From assembly GCF_002760435.1 (NCBI RefSeq), contig NZ_AUUU01000006.1, positions 62,001 through 126,000 of the forward strand: DNA of 64,000 nt, written 5' to 3'. The translations under genes were made by a program, and so were the position numbers. The notes beneath the pieces were generated by a model. It was not told where the DNA came from. It was given only the letters and a program-made list of their open reading frames with translations, and did no database searches. This DNA comes from Clostridium sp. LS (GTDB lineage: Bacteria > Bacillota > Clostridia > Clostridiales > Clostridiaceae). This document shows, in pieces, positions 1 through 8,396 of this stretch (the stretch's first letter is position 1; every line of letters starts with the position of its first letter).

Positions 1-181
1 CTGCTTCTGGATCAAAGTCCTTAACTTCAGCTGCAATTTTTACATCTATTAACTCTTGGTCCACTAAAGTAATGAAATCTATTCCTAGTTTTCCTTCTTT
101 TGCATTATTCCAAAACGTACTAACATCATTACCTATTGGAGTTACAGCTCCCATTCCTGTAATAACAACTCTTCTTTCCAT
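1..181 (-). CDS. fabF: Beta-ketoacyl-ACP synthase II, N-terminal part
   Basis: Partial gene; only the first 60 codons lie inside the window. The start reads MERRVVITGMGAVTPIGND, the typical opening of FabF/KAS II condensing enzymes, which elongate acyl-ACP with malonyl-ACP in the cytoplasm. The catalytic Cys-His-His region is beyond the left edge. It is the last visible gene of the fab operon and follows fabG by 18 bp, so it is probably cotranscribed. The assignment to FabF rather than another KAS rests on the N-terminus and on the operon context. Confidence 0.93.
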   Translation of the reverse strand, partial: MERRVVITGMGAVTPIGNDVSTFWNNAKEGKLGIDFITLVDQELIDVKIAAEVKDFDPEA

Positions 182-199
182 GATTTTATTATTCCTCCA

Positions 200-940
200 T
201 TACATTAACATTCCACCATCAACTTGGATTACTTGACCTGTAACATAATCCGCACCTTCACTAGCAAGGAAAGCTACAACATTTGCTACATCTTCTGGTT
301 TTCCAAATCTCTTAAGTGGTATATTTTTCTTAGCTTCTTCACTAACTTTTTCGTTTAAAACATGTGTCATATCAGTTTCAATAAATCCTGGTGCTACTGC
401 ATTTACAGTAATTCCTCTTGAACCAACTTCTCTTGCTAGTGACTTTGTCATTCCAATTACACCAGCTTTAGACGCTGCATAATTAACTTGGCCTGCATTT
501 CCTGTAAGCCCTACTACTGATGAAATGTTTATTATTTTTCCAGATTTTTGTTTAATCATTATTGGAGTAATAGCCTTTAAACAATTAAATACTCCTTTTA
601 AGTTTACATCAATAACATTATCAAAATCTTCTTCTTTCATTCTAAGTATTAAATTGTCTTTTGTAATTCCTGCATTATTTACTATAATGTCAATTTTACC
701 AAACTTTTCTTTAGCTGCTGTAATAAGATTTTCTACTTCTTCTACTTTAGAAATATCTCCTTTTATACTTAAAACTTCAACACCCATTTTTTTGATTTCA
801 TCTTCAACTTCTAATACTTCTTTTTCGCTGCTTCTATAATTTAAAACCACATTAGCTCCAAGAGATGCAAGCTTTAAAGCAATTGCCTTTCCTAAACCTC
901 TTGACGCTCCTGTAATAATTGCACATTTTCCTTTTAGCAT
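200..940 (-). CDS. fabG: 3-oxoacyl-ACP reductase FabG
   Basis: NADPH-dependent short-chain dehydrogenase/reductase that reduces 3-ketoacyl-ACP in fatty-acid elongation. The 246-residue protein starts MLKGKCAIITGASRGLGKAI, with the Rossmann TGxxxGxG motif, an NNAG motif near residue 90 and the Ser-Tyr-Lys triad (NISS...YAASK) at about 138-155. The start at 940 is chosen because AAAGGGG precedes it by six bases; an in-frame upstream ATG lacks a ribosome site and lies in repeat DNA. It ends close to fabF. The size is normal for the family. Confidence 0.96.
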   Translation of the reverse strand: MLKGKCAIITGASRGLGKAIALKLASLGANVVLNYRSSEKEVLEVEDEIKKMGVEVLSIKGDISKVEEVENLITAAKEKFGKIDIIVNNAGITKDNLILRMKEEDFDNVIDVNLKGVFNCLKAITPIMIKQKSGKIINISSVVGLTGNAGQVNYAASKAGVIGMTKSLAREVGSRGITVNAVAPGFIETDMTHVLNEKVSEEAKKNIPLKRFGKPEDVANVVAFLASEGADYVTGQVIQVDGGMLM

Positions 941-954
941 AAAAATCCCCTTTC

Positions 955-1130
955 GACAATTTACAATTTGCAATTAACAGTTCACAGTTATGGAACAAAT
1001 TCCAAAGGAATTTGAAAAACATATTTTTAGAACTCCTGAAAGGAAAAGTGAGATTCCAAATTTTATATTTGGCTTCTCGAACTTTCTCTTTAAGTTCCAC
1101 CCTAAACTATAAATTGTTAACTGTTAACTG
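955..1130. repeat. Intergenic hairpin repeat at the fabD stop codon
   Basis: The spacer between fabD and fabG holds an imperfect palindromic element with outer arms rich in TTAACAGTTAAC-type units (left TTAACAGTTCACAGTT, right TTAACTGTTAACTG) and an inner short hairpin, AAATTCCAAAGGAATTT. The right end contains the fabD stop codon (Ser-TAA encoded by CAGTTAACAG). Related elements are seen at 8,313, 9,919, 13,190 and 14,537. Confidence 0.7.
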
Positions 1131-2055
1131 AGTTGATTGTATTCTTTAATGATTCCATATCTTCTACATTTAAAAGTGTTGCACTTTTATTTATCTTTTT
1201 AACAAATCCTCTAAGAGCTTTTCCTGGCCCAACTTCAATGAAAGTATCAACGCCACTGTCAATCATATGATTTATGGTCTTTTCAAAAAGTACAGATGAC
1301 CTTATATGTCTCTTAAGTAAATCTTTAACATCATCTTCTTTATCATAAGGAAGTCCTTTAACATTTGAATACACTGTTTTATTAACCTCTTTAATATCTA
1401 CAGTTTTAATTGTGTTAAAGAATTCTTCACTTGCTGGCTCAAGGAGAGAACTGTGGAATGGTCCACTAACTTTTAATGGAATTCCAAGGCCGCCTAATTC
1501 CTTCGCAATTTTAACTGCCTCATCAATTGCATTATTTTCACCCGAAATAACAACTTGACCTGGACAGTTAAAGTTAGCACCTTCTACTATTCCAAATTCG
1601 CCTGCTCTAGTTAATAATTCTTGTATTTTTTCATCACTTAACTTCAATACAGCAGCCATTTTTCCAAGACCTTCTGGTAGAGCGCTGCCCATAATTCTTC
1701 CTCTTTCTTTAATAAGTAATAATCCTTCTTCTAAAGAAAGTGCTCCCCCATATATTAATGCTGCATATTCTCCTAAACTAAGTCCTGCTGCATAATCAGC
1801 TTTAATATCATTAATTTCTAATGCTTTCAATGCTATTAAAGACGCAACAAGAATTGTAGGCTGAGCATTTTCAGTTGCTGTAAGAAGTTCTTCTGGTCCT
1901 TCAAACATCATCTTTTTTATAGGCATACCTAAAATCTCTTCACTACGATCTAAAAGTTCTTTACATTCTGGTATATTATCACAAAGCTCTTTTGCCATTC
2001 CAATAGTTTGAACTCCTTGACCTGGGAAAAGAAATGCGGTTTTATTACTATTCAT
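1117..2055 (-). CDS. fabD: Malonyl-CoA:ACP transacylase FabD
   Basis: Transfers malonyl from CoA to ACP to supply the elongation unit. The 312-residue protein starts MNSNKTAFLFPGQGVQTIGM; the GLSLGEYAAL motif carries the nucleophile Ser93, and GPFHSS supplies the catalytic His. The start at 2055 follows GGAGGAAAAC and overlaps the fabK stop codon by 8 bp, indicating translational coupling. An upstream in-frame ATG at 2109 lies well inside fabK and is less likely. The C-terminus ends in Asn-Ser-stop supplied by a repeat element, so the last residues may not be native. Confidence 0.95.
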   Translation of the reverse strand: MNSNKTAFLFPGQGVQTIGMAKELCDNIPECKELLDRSEEILGMPIKKMMFEGPEELLTATENAQPTILVASLIALKALEINDIKADYAAGLSLGEYAALIYGGALSLEEGLLLIKERGRIMGSALPEGLGKMAAVLKLSDEKIQELLTRAGEFGIVEGANFNCPGQVVISGENNAIDEAVKIAKELGGLGIPLKVSGPFHSSLLEPASEEFFNTIKTVDIKEVNKTVYSNVKGLPYDKEDDVKDLLKRHIRSSVLFEKTINHMIDSGVDTFIEVGPGKALRGFVKKINKSATLLNVEDMESLKNTINSVNS

Positions 2056-2989
2056 GTTTTCCTCCAAAACGCTCAAATATTTTATCTGCTTCTGTAAATA
2101 ATTCTTCAATCATTTCCTTACATGTTTGTTCTTTACAGATAAGTCCTGCTATTTGACCTGACATGATTGATCCATTTTCAACATCTCCATCAACAACAGC
2201 CTTTTTAAGCGCGCCTACCCCAAGCTTTTCTAGTTCTTCAATAGATGCTCCTTCTTTCTCTAATTTTAGATAATTTCTTGCAAGCTTATTTCTTAGAACT
2301 CTTACTGGATGACCTGTTGGTCTTCCTGTTACTTCAGTATCTATATCATTAGCCTTTAATATTTTCTCTTTATAATTTTGATGTACAGTACATTCTTTAG
2401 CTACTAAAAATCTTGTTCCAACTTGAACCCCTTCAGCACCTAACATAAATGATGCAGCTACACCTCTTCCATCTCCTATACCACCAGCTGCTATAACTGG
2501 AATACTAACTGAATCTACAACCTGTGGCACTAATGTCATAGTTGTTAATTGCCCTACATGTCCGCCTGATTCAGTTCCTTCTGCAATAATAGCATCAGCC
2601 CCTGCCTTTTCCATTCTCTTTGCTAAAGCTACTGAAGCTACAACTGGTATAACTTTAATTCCGTGAGCCTTCCATTTCTCCATGTACTTTCCTGGACTGC
2701 CTGCTCCAGTTGTAACTACTGATACGCCTTCTTCACATACTAAGTCAGCTATTTCATCAACATTTTCTGCTCTTAGCATAATATTGACACCAAATGGCTT
2801 ACTCGTCATTTCCTTAGTCTTTTTTATTTGTTCTCTTACCCATTCAGTTGGTGCTGCACCTGTTATTATTCCAATTCCACCAGCTTCACTTACTGCTGAA
2901 GCTAAAGAAGCATCTGCAATTCTTGCCATACCGCCTTGAAATATAGGATATTTTATTTTTAACAGTTCACATACTCTATTTTTTTCCAT
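2048..2989 (-). CDS. fabK: Enoyl-ACP reductase II FabK
   Basis: FMN-dependent enoyl-ACP reductase of the nitronate monooxygenase-like TIM-barrel family; it performs the last reduction in each elongation cycle and replaces FabI in clostridia and streptococci. Visible features are the N-terminal YPIFQGGMARIADASLA, the central EGTESGGHVG and IPVIAAGGIGDGRG, and GVQVGTRFLVAKE. The start at 2989 (MEKNRVCELL) follows AGGAGG; the upstream in-frame ATGs are not preceded by a good site. Its 3' end overlaps fabD. The fab operon position makes FabK much more likely than a stand-alone nitronate monooxygenase. Confidence 0.94.
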   Translation of the reverse strand: MEKNRVCELLKIKYPIFQGGMARIADASLASAVSEAGGIGIITGAAPTEWVREQIKKTKEMTSKPFGVNIMLRAENVDEIADLVCEEGVSVVTTGAGSPGKYMEKWKAHGIKVIPVVASVALAKRMEKAGADAIIAEGTESGGHVGQLTTMTLVPQVVDSVSIPVIAAGGIGDGRGVAASFMLGAEGVQVGTRFLVAKECTVHQNYKEKILKANDIDTEVTGRPTGHPVRVLRNKLARNYLKLEKEGASIEELEKLGVGALKKAVVDGDVENGSIMSGQIAGLICKEQTCKEMIEELFTEADKIFERFGGKHE

Positions 2990-3142
2990 AAATATATTTC
3001 CTCCTACCATTATCAAACTACAAATTATTCCTTAAACTAGCCTTTACTAACACAATAATGGGTTAATTATTTCATTTTCAATTACATATAAATGCTCTTT
3101 GGGCAAAATAACCTATTATGATAAGTAATTTTACTATATTTA

Positions 3143-3165
3143 GGATGTAATTATCAATTACATCC
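3143..3165. repeat. Perfect short inverted repeat between acpP and fabK
   Basis: GGATGTAATT, a three-base loop, then AATTACATCC: ten-base perfect arms in the 215-bp spacer between acpP and fabK. It lacks a following T-run on the minus strand, so it is not a classical terminator. It could be an mRNA stabilising or processing hairpin that sets acpP expression apart from fabK. Confidence 0.45.
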
Positions 3166-3204
3166 ACCAAAAATTAAAAATATGTTCATATTCTAAAAGA
3201 CTTT

Positions 3205-3423
3205 TTATCTATTTTTTTCTACATACTCTACTGCGTCTTTTATGGTTTTTAACCCTTCAACCTCTTCTATTTGAATATTGTATTTTTCCTCTAACTCAAT
3301 TACAATTTGAAATAAATCTAAGGAATCAGCACCTAGATCTTCAAATGTTGTTTCCATGCTTACTTCTTCTTTTTCAATTCCTAATTGTTCACAGATAACC
3401 TCTCTAATTTCCTCGAATAACAT
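3205..3423 (-). CDS. acpP: Acyl carrier protein
   Basis: 72-residue acidic four-helix carrier protein that holds acyl chains as thioesters on 4'-phosphopantetheine. The attachment serine is Ser34 in GADSLDLFQ. Size and acidity are typical. It lies between fabH and fabK in the fab operon. The start is preceded by GGAGGTATAAAATT. The long downstream spacer with a hairpin at 3143-3165 suggests separate post-transcriptional control of this abundant protein. Confidence 0.97.
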   Translation of the reverse strand: MLFEEIREVICEQLGIEKEEVSMETTFEDLGADSLDLFQIVIELEEKYNIQIEEVEGLKTIKDAVEYVEKNR

Positions 3424-3551
3424 AATTTTATACCTCCATACCCCTTTACTTTTTCAGTTAACAATTATTCTTAAAAGCATAGCCTTTAGATTATATATTT
3501 AAATCTCTGTTGAGATTTTTAACTTGATTTATTGATTAAATTTCAAATACT

Positions 3552-4529
3552 TTACCATTCTACTAGTGTTGATGCATAAGTTAATCCCCCACCAAATGCA
3601 ACAAAAATAAATTTATCACCTTTATTAATTAAGTTTTTTTCATACATCTCATTCAAAACTATTGGTATTGTTCCTCCTGATGTATTTCCAACTCGCTCTA
3701 AATTTAAGTAGAATTTCTCTTCATCAACACCTAATTTATTCGCTGCTGACTTTATAATTCTGTAGTTAGCTTGATGTGGCACAATATATTTAATTTCATC
3801 CAATGAAATATCTGTATCTTTTAATATTTCATTAACAGCCTCTAATATAGCTGTAGTGGCAAATTTAAATACTTCTCTACCATTCATCTTAATTATTCTA
3901 TCTTTTAATTTTGCTTCTTTGGAAAAAGGTGTATTGAAATCGGCTGCTCCTATAGTTAGAGCATCTCCCTTTGTTCCATCTGATCTTAAATACGACTTTA
4001 TGATTCCCCTTGTTCCATCATCTTCTTGCTTAAGCACAGCTGCACCGCCACCGTCTCCAAAAAGAATACATGTAGCTCTATCATTCCAATCCATTACCTT
4101 TGAAAGAACTTCTGCACCAATTACCAATGCATTTTTATAATTCATAGATTTCATCATTGATTTTGCTATTTCAAGTCCATATAAAAAACCTGAACAAGCA
4201 ACACTTATATCAAAACAAGCTGCCTTATCCGTACCTAGCTTGCTTTGCACTATGCAGGCTACAGATGGTATAAACATATCTGGTGAAATTGTTGCTACTA
4301 TTATTAAATCTAAATCTTCTGGTTTTACATTTGCTCTCTCTAAAGCGATTTTTGATGATTCAATAGCAATATCAGATGTATCTTCTCCTTCTGAGATTCT
4401 TCTTTCTTTAATGCCTGTCCTTTCAACTATCCACTCATTATTAGTTTCAACAAATTCACTTATCTTGTCGTTTGTAACTACTAAAGATGGCAGATATGCT
4501 CCAATTCCTGCAATTTTTATATTACTCAT
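3552..4529 (-). CDS. fabH: Beta-ketoacyl-ACP synthase III FabH
   Basis: Starts fatty-acid synthesis by condensing acetyl-CoA with malonyl-ACP. The 325-residue thiolase-fold protein has the catalytic Cys112 in SVACSGFLYGLE, His in VPHQANYRI near 250 and Asn in RVGNTSGGTIP near 280. Its first codons overlap the end of the MarR-family gene by 8 bp, indicating cotranscription and coupling. The length is usual for FabH. The family assignment is firm; chain-length preference cannot be read from sequence. Confidence 0.96.
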   Translation of the reverse strand: MSNIKIAGIGAYLPSLVVTNDKISEFVETNNEWIVERTGIKERRISEGEDTSDIAIESSKIALERANVKPEDLDLIIVATISPDMFIPSVACIVQSKLGTDKAACFDISVACSGFLYGLEIAKSMMKSMNYKNALVIGAEVLSKVMDWNDRATCILFGDGGGAAVLKQEDDGTRGIIKSYLRSDGTKGDALTIGAADFNTPFSKEAKLKDRIIKMNGREVFKFATTAILEAVNEILKDTDISLDEIKYIVPHQANYRIIKSAANKLGVDEEKFYLNLERVGNTSGGTIPIVLNEMYEKNLINKGDKFIFVAFGGGLTYASTLVEW

Positions 4530-4992
4530 ACTGTTCTCCTTTTTGCTCTAATTTATATTTATCTCTAAAAAAATCATTTATCTTATTTAAGGCTGAAATT
4601 AAGATTTCTTCCTCCTCTAAATTTAAGCCTTCAATTGCATTATTTATCATCTCTCCATGAAATCTTTGGTGGAGTCTAAATGCTAACTTTCCTCTTTTAG
4701 TCAGTTTAATTAGCACAACTCTTCTATCTTCCTCTATCCTTTTTCTTTCTACATAGCCTTTTTTTATCAGTTTATTAATAGCAGTAGTTAACGTGCTTAC
4801 AGTTATTTTTAATTTTTGTGCTACTTCAGACATTGTTCTCTCATTATACATACCAATGGCTTCTATTGTATGAATTTCTGTTATTGAAATATCTGAAAGT
4901 ATGCCGCTTTTTAAACTTTGCTCCTCAATTTGCAAAACATCATTAAATAACTGCACCAAAAGTTCATTAATCATTAATGTTGATTTATTCAT
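4522..4992 (-). CDS. MarR-family regulator, FabT-like
   Basis: 156-residue winged-helix regulator: helix-turn-helix in the segment MSEVAQKLKITVSTLTTAINKLIKKGYVER (about 58-87), wing RIEEDRRVVLIKLTKRG, and a C-terminal dimer helix. It is the first gene of the fab operon, and its own promoter carries a palindrome like FabT sites, so autoregulation and repression of fatty-acid synthesis are likely, possibly with acyl-ACP as co-repressor as for streptococcal FabT. Orthology to FabT is inferred from context and operator, not proven. The start at 4992 has GGAGAG about 11 bases upstream. Confidence 0.88.
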   Translation of the reverse strand: MNKSTLMINELLVQLFNDVLQIEEQSLKSGILSDISITEIHTIEAIGMYNERTMSEVAQKLKITVSTLTTAINKLIKKGYVERKRIEEDRRVVLIKLTKRGKLAFRLHQRFHGEMINNAIEGLNLEEEEILISALNKINDFFRDKYKLEQKGEQYE

Positions 4993-5049
4993 TCATTTGC
5001 ACTCTCCACTTGCCATCTAATTTTTCCATAAATGCAGACATTCTAAAAG

Positions 5050-5106
5050 TTTCAAAATCAAATAGTTTGATAATCAAAATATACTATACTAAAAATCCAT
5101 TGTCAA
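5050..5106 (-). promoter_or_regulatory. fab operon promoter with FabT-like operator
   Basis: On the minus strand, TTGACA (5101-5106) and TATATT (5078-5083) are separated by 17 bp. TTTGATTATCAAA (5066-5078) abuts the -10, followed by a second degenerate copy, ATTTGATTTTGAAA (5050-5063). The first palindrome matches the kind of site described for FabT in streptococci. Its position over the transcription start implies repression by the MarR-family protein encoded by the first gene. Confidence 0.72.
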
Positions 5107-5217
5107 ATACTTTTCAATTTCTTCCATTTTACTGTCCTTTTATTTTCCATTCCTCTATGATATAATTAAATATACAACATATTAACTTAATACCTAAAAA
5201 TAGGAGGTGTACATATC

Positions 5218-5820
5218 ATGACTAGAAAACTTTTTTTAGCTACAGTTTTAACATTAAGTATTGCTATGGTTTCTTGTACTCCAAAATCTAATAATGGAAC
5301 TGATACTACTAGTAATAGCAATGCAACTACTGTAGAACAAAAGGAAGACAGCAACAGCTCTTCTGAAGTAAAAGATAAGAAAGCCGATGAAGATGCAAAG
5401 GTAAATAAGATAAAACTTTCTATATACAATATAGATGAAAATTCTTTGGAACCTAATGAATCAAGCACTATTGAAGTGAACGCTAATTTAAGTCTGGAAG
5501 ATAAATTAAAAGAATTATCAAAAGCAGTATCTGAAAAAAAGTTTGACAATTTGCCTATAGAAGTTAAATCAATAAGTACTGTTAATGGTAAAAAAGTTGC
5601 TATAATTAATCTAACTGATGGCAGCAATAGCAAATGGGTGCCAAAATTCCAAGGCTCAACTGGTGGTGCTGTTACAGCTAATACTTTGATTGAGAATTTT
5701 CTTCAATCTAATAATAAATCTAAAGGCGAATGGATTGATGGAGTGAAATTCCTATACAATAATCAACCAATTGAATACGAACATGTTGCAGATTTATCTA
5801 ATATTAAATATAAAAATTAA
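5218..5820 (+). CDS. Lipoprotein, possible GerMN-like domain
   Basis: 200-residue protein with a lipoprotein signal peptide (lipobox AMVSC, modified Cys20), then a Ser/Asn/Thr/Lys-rich linker to about residue 65 and a folded C-terminal part. The segment FQGSTGGAVTANTLIENFLQ followed by W-x-D-G-V-x-F resembles the GerMN domain found in spore germination and sporulation lipoproteins; this is a weak match by eye. AGGAGGTG precedes the start. It is monocistronic and divergent from the fab promoter, with a terminator just downstream. The function is unknown. Confidence 0.75.
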   Translation: MTRKLFLATVLTLSIAMVSCTPKSNNGTDTTSNSNATTVEQKEDSNSSSEVKDKKADEDAKVNKIKLSIYNIDENSLEPNESSTIEVNANLSLEDKLKELSKAVSEKKFDNLPIEVKSISTVNGKKVAIINLTDGSNSKWVPKFQGSTGGAVTANTLIENFLQSNNKSKGEWIDGVKFLYNNQPIEYEHVADLSNIKYKN

Positions 5821-5858
5821 GTTAAATTTTGTTAAATTAATTTAACTTAACAAAAAAA

Positions 5859-5889
5859 GCCAAGCCTTTAATCAAAGGTTTGGTTTTTT
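5859..5889. terminator. Bidirectional terminator
   Basis: GCCAAGCCTTT and AAAGGTTTGG form a stem with one G-T pair and a short loop, followed by TTTTTT on the plus strand and preceded by AAAAAAA, so it can end both the lipoprotein gene and the convergent TPR gene. Confidence 0.8.
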
Positions 5890-5905
5890 CTCTTATGTGA
5901 TGTTT

Positions 5906-6838
5906 CTACTTTTTTGTATAATTCTTTATAAAATAGCTATATTCTTTAAGTGCTCTTATTGGATCTAATTCGCTATCCTTCTTCATATAATCTAAAAAAA
6001 ACTCATTTAACTCTATACTCTTTATAACATCTTTTAGTGCTCTCTTATATTGTTTTATATTTACATAAAAACATCCTCTATTATAATATAAAAATCCTTC
6101 ATTCTCATTTTCTTTTATGCCTTCACTAATTATCTCTATAGCCTTTTTGATATTTTTCTCTTCTTTATATATAATAGATAAATTTAAATAACTATATGGA
6201 TAGTTTATATTTTTCTCTATTGATTTTTCATAATATTTCTTGCTTTCATCAGTTCTATTCAACTTATTTAAAATCACAGCTTTATTAAAAAGGACTTTAT
6301 AATTTTTATCATCTACTTCAAGTGCCCTATTTATATAATTTAAAGCCTCATTATCCTTATTCATTTCTTCAAAAATGCATGCTAAATTAGCATAAGTCCA
6401 CAAATCATTAGGATTAATTTCAATAGCTTTTTTATAATTCTCTATGGCTTTAGCTTTATCTCCATATTCATCATAAATATTTGCTAAAAAGAAATACGCT
6501 TTATCATAATTGGGGTTCCTTTCTATTGCTTTTTCATAGTATTCCTTAGCTTTTTCCAATTCGCCATTATCATCATATATTATTGCTAATCCATAATATG
6601 CTCTTGCCTCATCTTCATCTAACTTAATTATTTCCATATACTTCTTTTCAGCCTCATCTGAAAATCCAATCTTATCATAAATTAATGCCATATCCATTAA
6701 CAACTCTATATCTTCTTTTCCTATATTCATGGAATATGCTTTTTGATAAAATGAAAGAGCTTTTAATAAGTTATTTTCTGTTCTTAAGTTTCTTGCCATA
6801 TTTAGATAGTTATTATATAAATAATTTTTATTTTCCAT
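5906..6838 (-). CDS. Tetratricopeptide repeat protein
   Basis: 310-residue protein made almost wholly of TPR units; at least seven 34-residue repeats are visible, for example EARAYYGLAIIYDDNGELEKAKEYYEKAIERNP. Each shows the W/L-G/A-A-P pattern. There is no signal peptide, so it is probably a cytoplasmic scaffold or adaptor. It stands alone, convergent with the lipoprotein gene. The partner is unknown. The start at 6838 (MENKNYLYNN) has a weak site (GAAAGAAA); this is the only long reading frame here. Confidence 0.85.
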   Translation of the reverse strand: MENKNYLYNNYLNMARNLRTENNLLKALSFYQKAYSMNIGKEDIELLMDMALIYDKIGFSDEAEKKYMEIIKLDEDEARAYYGLAIIYDDNGELEKAKEYYEKAIERNPNYDKAYFFLANIYDEYGDKAKAIENYKKAIEINPNDLWTYANLACIFEEMNKDNEALNYINRALEVDDKNYKVLFNKAVILNKLNRTDESKKYYEKSIEKNINYPYSYLNLSIIYKEEKNIKKAIEIISEGIKENENEGFLYYNRGCFYVNIKQYKRALKDVIKSIELNEFFLDYMKKDSELDPIRALKEYSYFIKNYTKK

Positions 6839-6976
6839 TTTCTTTCATCCATTCATTATGCAGATGCACTCTTATTGTTCTTTTATAGTAGCTATTATAT
6901 CATTATAATCAATACTTATATAGGCATCCTATTTTAAAAATTATGCTTATATTACAAATACATTTATAAAAATAAA

Positions 6977-7032
6977 AAATAAGCCTTGAGTATTATTCAT
7001 TAAATATAATGATAAGACTCAAATGCTTATTT
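6977..7032. terminator. Terminator after purD
   Basis: AAATAAGCcTTGAGT and ACTCAAaTGCTTATTT form a long stem with one mismatch around a 25-base AT-rich loop. On the minus strand it is followed by a T-rich run, placing the end of the pur operon here. Confidence 0.7.
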
Positions 7033-7043
7033 AATATTTTATA

Positions 7044-8294
7044 TTATTTATGCGTTCCTATATCTGTTCTACAGTAAGCCCCTTCAAAAGTAACATATTT
7101 AATATTTTCATAGGCATCAGTTCTAGCCTCTTCTAAAGTTTTTCCAAGACCAATTACTGATAGTACTCTCCCACCATTTGTCTTTAAAACTCCATCTTCT
7201 GCTTTTGCCCCAGCTAAAAACACTTTGTCTTTTACTTTTTCATCTATAGTGATTTCATATCCTTTAATAAAGTCACCTGGATATCCTTTTGATGCTAAAA
7301 CAACGTTGATGCAAACACCATTATTCCATTTAATTGTTGTCTTATCCAATTCTTCTCTTAATGCAGCTTCAATAACTTCTACTAAATCACTTTCCATTAA
7401 GTAAAGAACCGACTGTGTTTCTGGATCTCCCATTCTAACGTTATATTCTAATAGATAAGTTCCTTTTTTAGTTATCATAATTCCAAAGAAAATAATTCCT
7501 TTATAGTCAAAACCTTCTTCTCTAATACCAGTTAAAGTCTTAGCCATTATATTCTCTTCAAAGTCCTTCATTACCTCTTCAGTAACATAAGGGTTTGGAG
7601 CTAATACACCCATGCCTCCTGTATTAGGACCTTTACCACCATCAAATATTTGCTTATGGTCTTTTCCTGATATAAAAGGAATGATTGTTTTTCCATCTGT
7701 TATAGATAAAATTGAAGCTTCAACACCTTCAAGGAATTCTTCAATTACTATTTTTTGACCTGCTCCATTAAAGATATCGTCTACCATATAAGATTTTACT
7801 GCTGCTATTGCTTCTTCTTTATTTTCACATATAGCAACGCCTTTTCCTGCTGCAAGTCCATCTGCTTTGACAACTGTTGGATATGGGCATGTTTCTAGAT
7901 ATTTTAGTGCCTCATCTACATTAGTAAATGTTTCATATTCAGCAGTTTTAACTCCATACTTTTTCATAAATTCTTTTGAAAAACTCTTACTGCCTTCAAG
8001 CATGGCTCCATTTTCAGCTGGCCCAAATATCTTTAATCCCTCTTTTTTAAACTTATTAACAATACCTTTTGTTAAAGGATCTTCCGGTCCAACTATTGTA
8101 AGATCAATAATTTCCTTTTGTGCAAATTTAACCAATTCATCAAAATCTGTAATATTTATATTTTCACATTTATTTTCAATTGCAGTTCCACCATTACCTG
8201 GAGCAACAAATATTTTTTCTACTTTTTCACTCTTTGCAAGCTTCCAAGCAAGAGAATGTTCTCTACCGCCAGAACCAATTAAAAGAAGTTTCAT
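7044..8294 (-). CDS. purD: Phosphoribosylamine--glycine ligase
   Basis: ATP-grasp enzyme that joins phosphoribosylamine and glycine to give GAR. The 416-residue protein has MKLLLIGSGGREHSLAWKL at the N-terminus, the PTVVKADGLAAGKGV segment of the ATP-grasp fold near 140-155, FISGKDHKQIFDGGKGPNTGGMG and the metal-binding region VRMGDPETQ. The length is typical. The start at 8294 follows GGAGGGATTTT. It is the last gene of the pur operon, separated from purH by a palindromic repeat and followed by a terminator. Confidence 0.97.
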   Translation of the reverse strand: MKLLLIGSGGREHSLAWKLAKSEKVEKIFVAPGNGGTAIENKCENINITDFDELVKFAQKEIIDLTIVGPEDPLTKGIVNKFKKEGLKIFGPAENGAMLEGSKSFSKEFMKKYGVKTAEYETFTNVDEALKYLETCPYPTVVKADGLAAGKGVAICENKEEAIAAVKSYMVDDIFNGAGQKIVIEEFLEGVEASILSITDGKTIIPFISGKDHKQIFDGGKGPNTGGMGVLAPNPYVTEEVMKDFEENIMAKTLTGIREEGFDYKGIIFFGIMITKKGTYLLEYNVRMGDPETQSVLYLMESDLVEVIEAALREELDKTTIKWNNGVCINVVLASKGYPGDFIKGYEITIDEKVKDKVFLAGAKAEDGVLKTNGGRVLSVIGLGKTLEEARTDAYENIKYVTFEGAYCRTDIGTHK

Positions 8295-8312
8295 AAAATC
8301 CCTCCGAATTTT

Positions 8313-8396
8313 GATTAATAATTAATGATTAATAATGAATAATTAAGGATAAAATTCCGTAGGAATTTATTCCTTAATCATTCATTATTCATTTTT
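8313..8396. repeat. Intergenic palindromic repeat between purH and purD
   Basis: An 84-bp near-palindrome: outer arms of ATTAATAATGAATAATTAAGG type and an inner AAATTCCGTAGGAATTT hairpin. The purH stop codon TAA lies at its right border. It shares the inner design of the repeats at 955, 9,919 and 14,537, but its outer arms are different. Confidence 0.7.
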
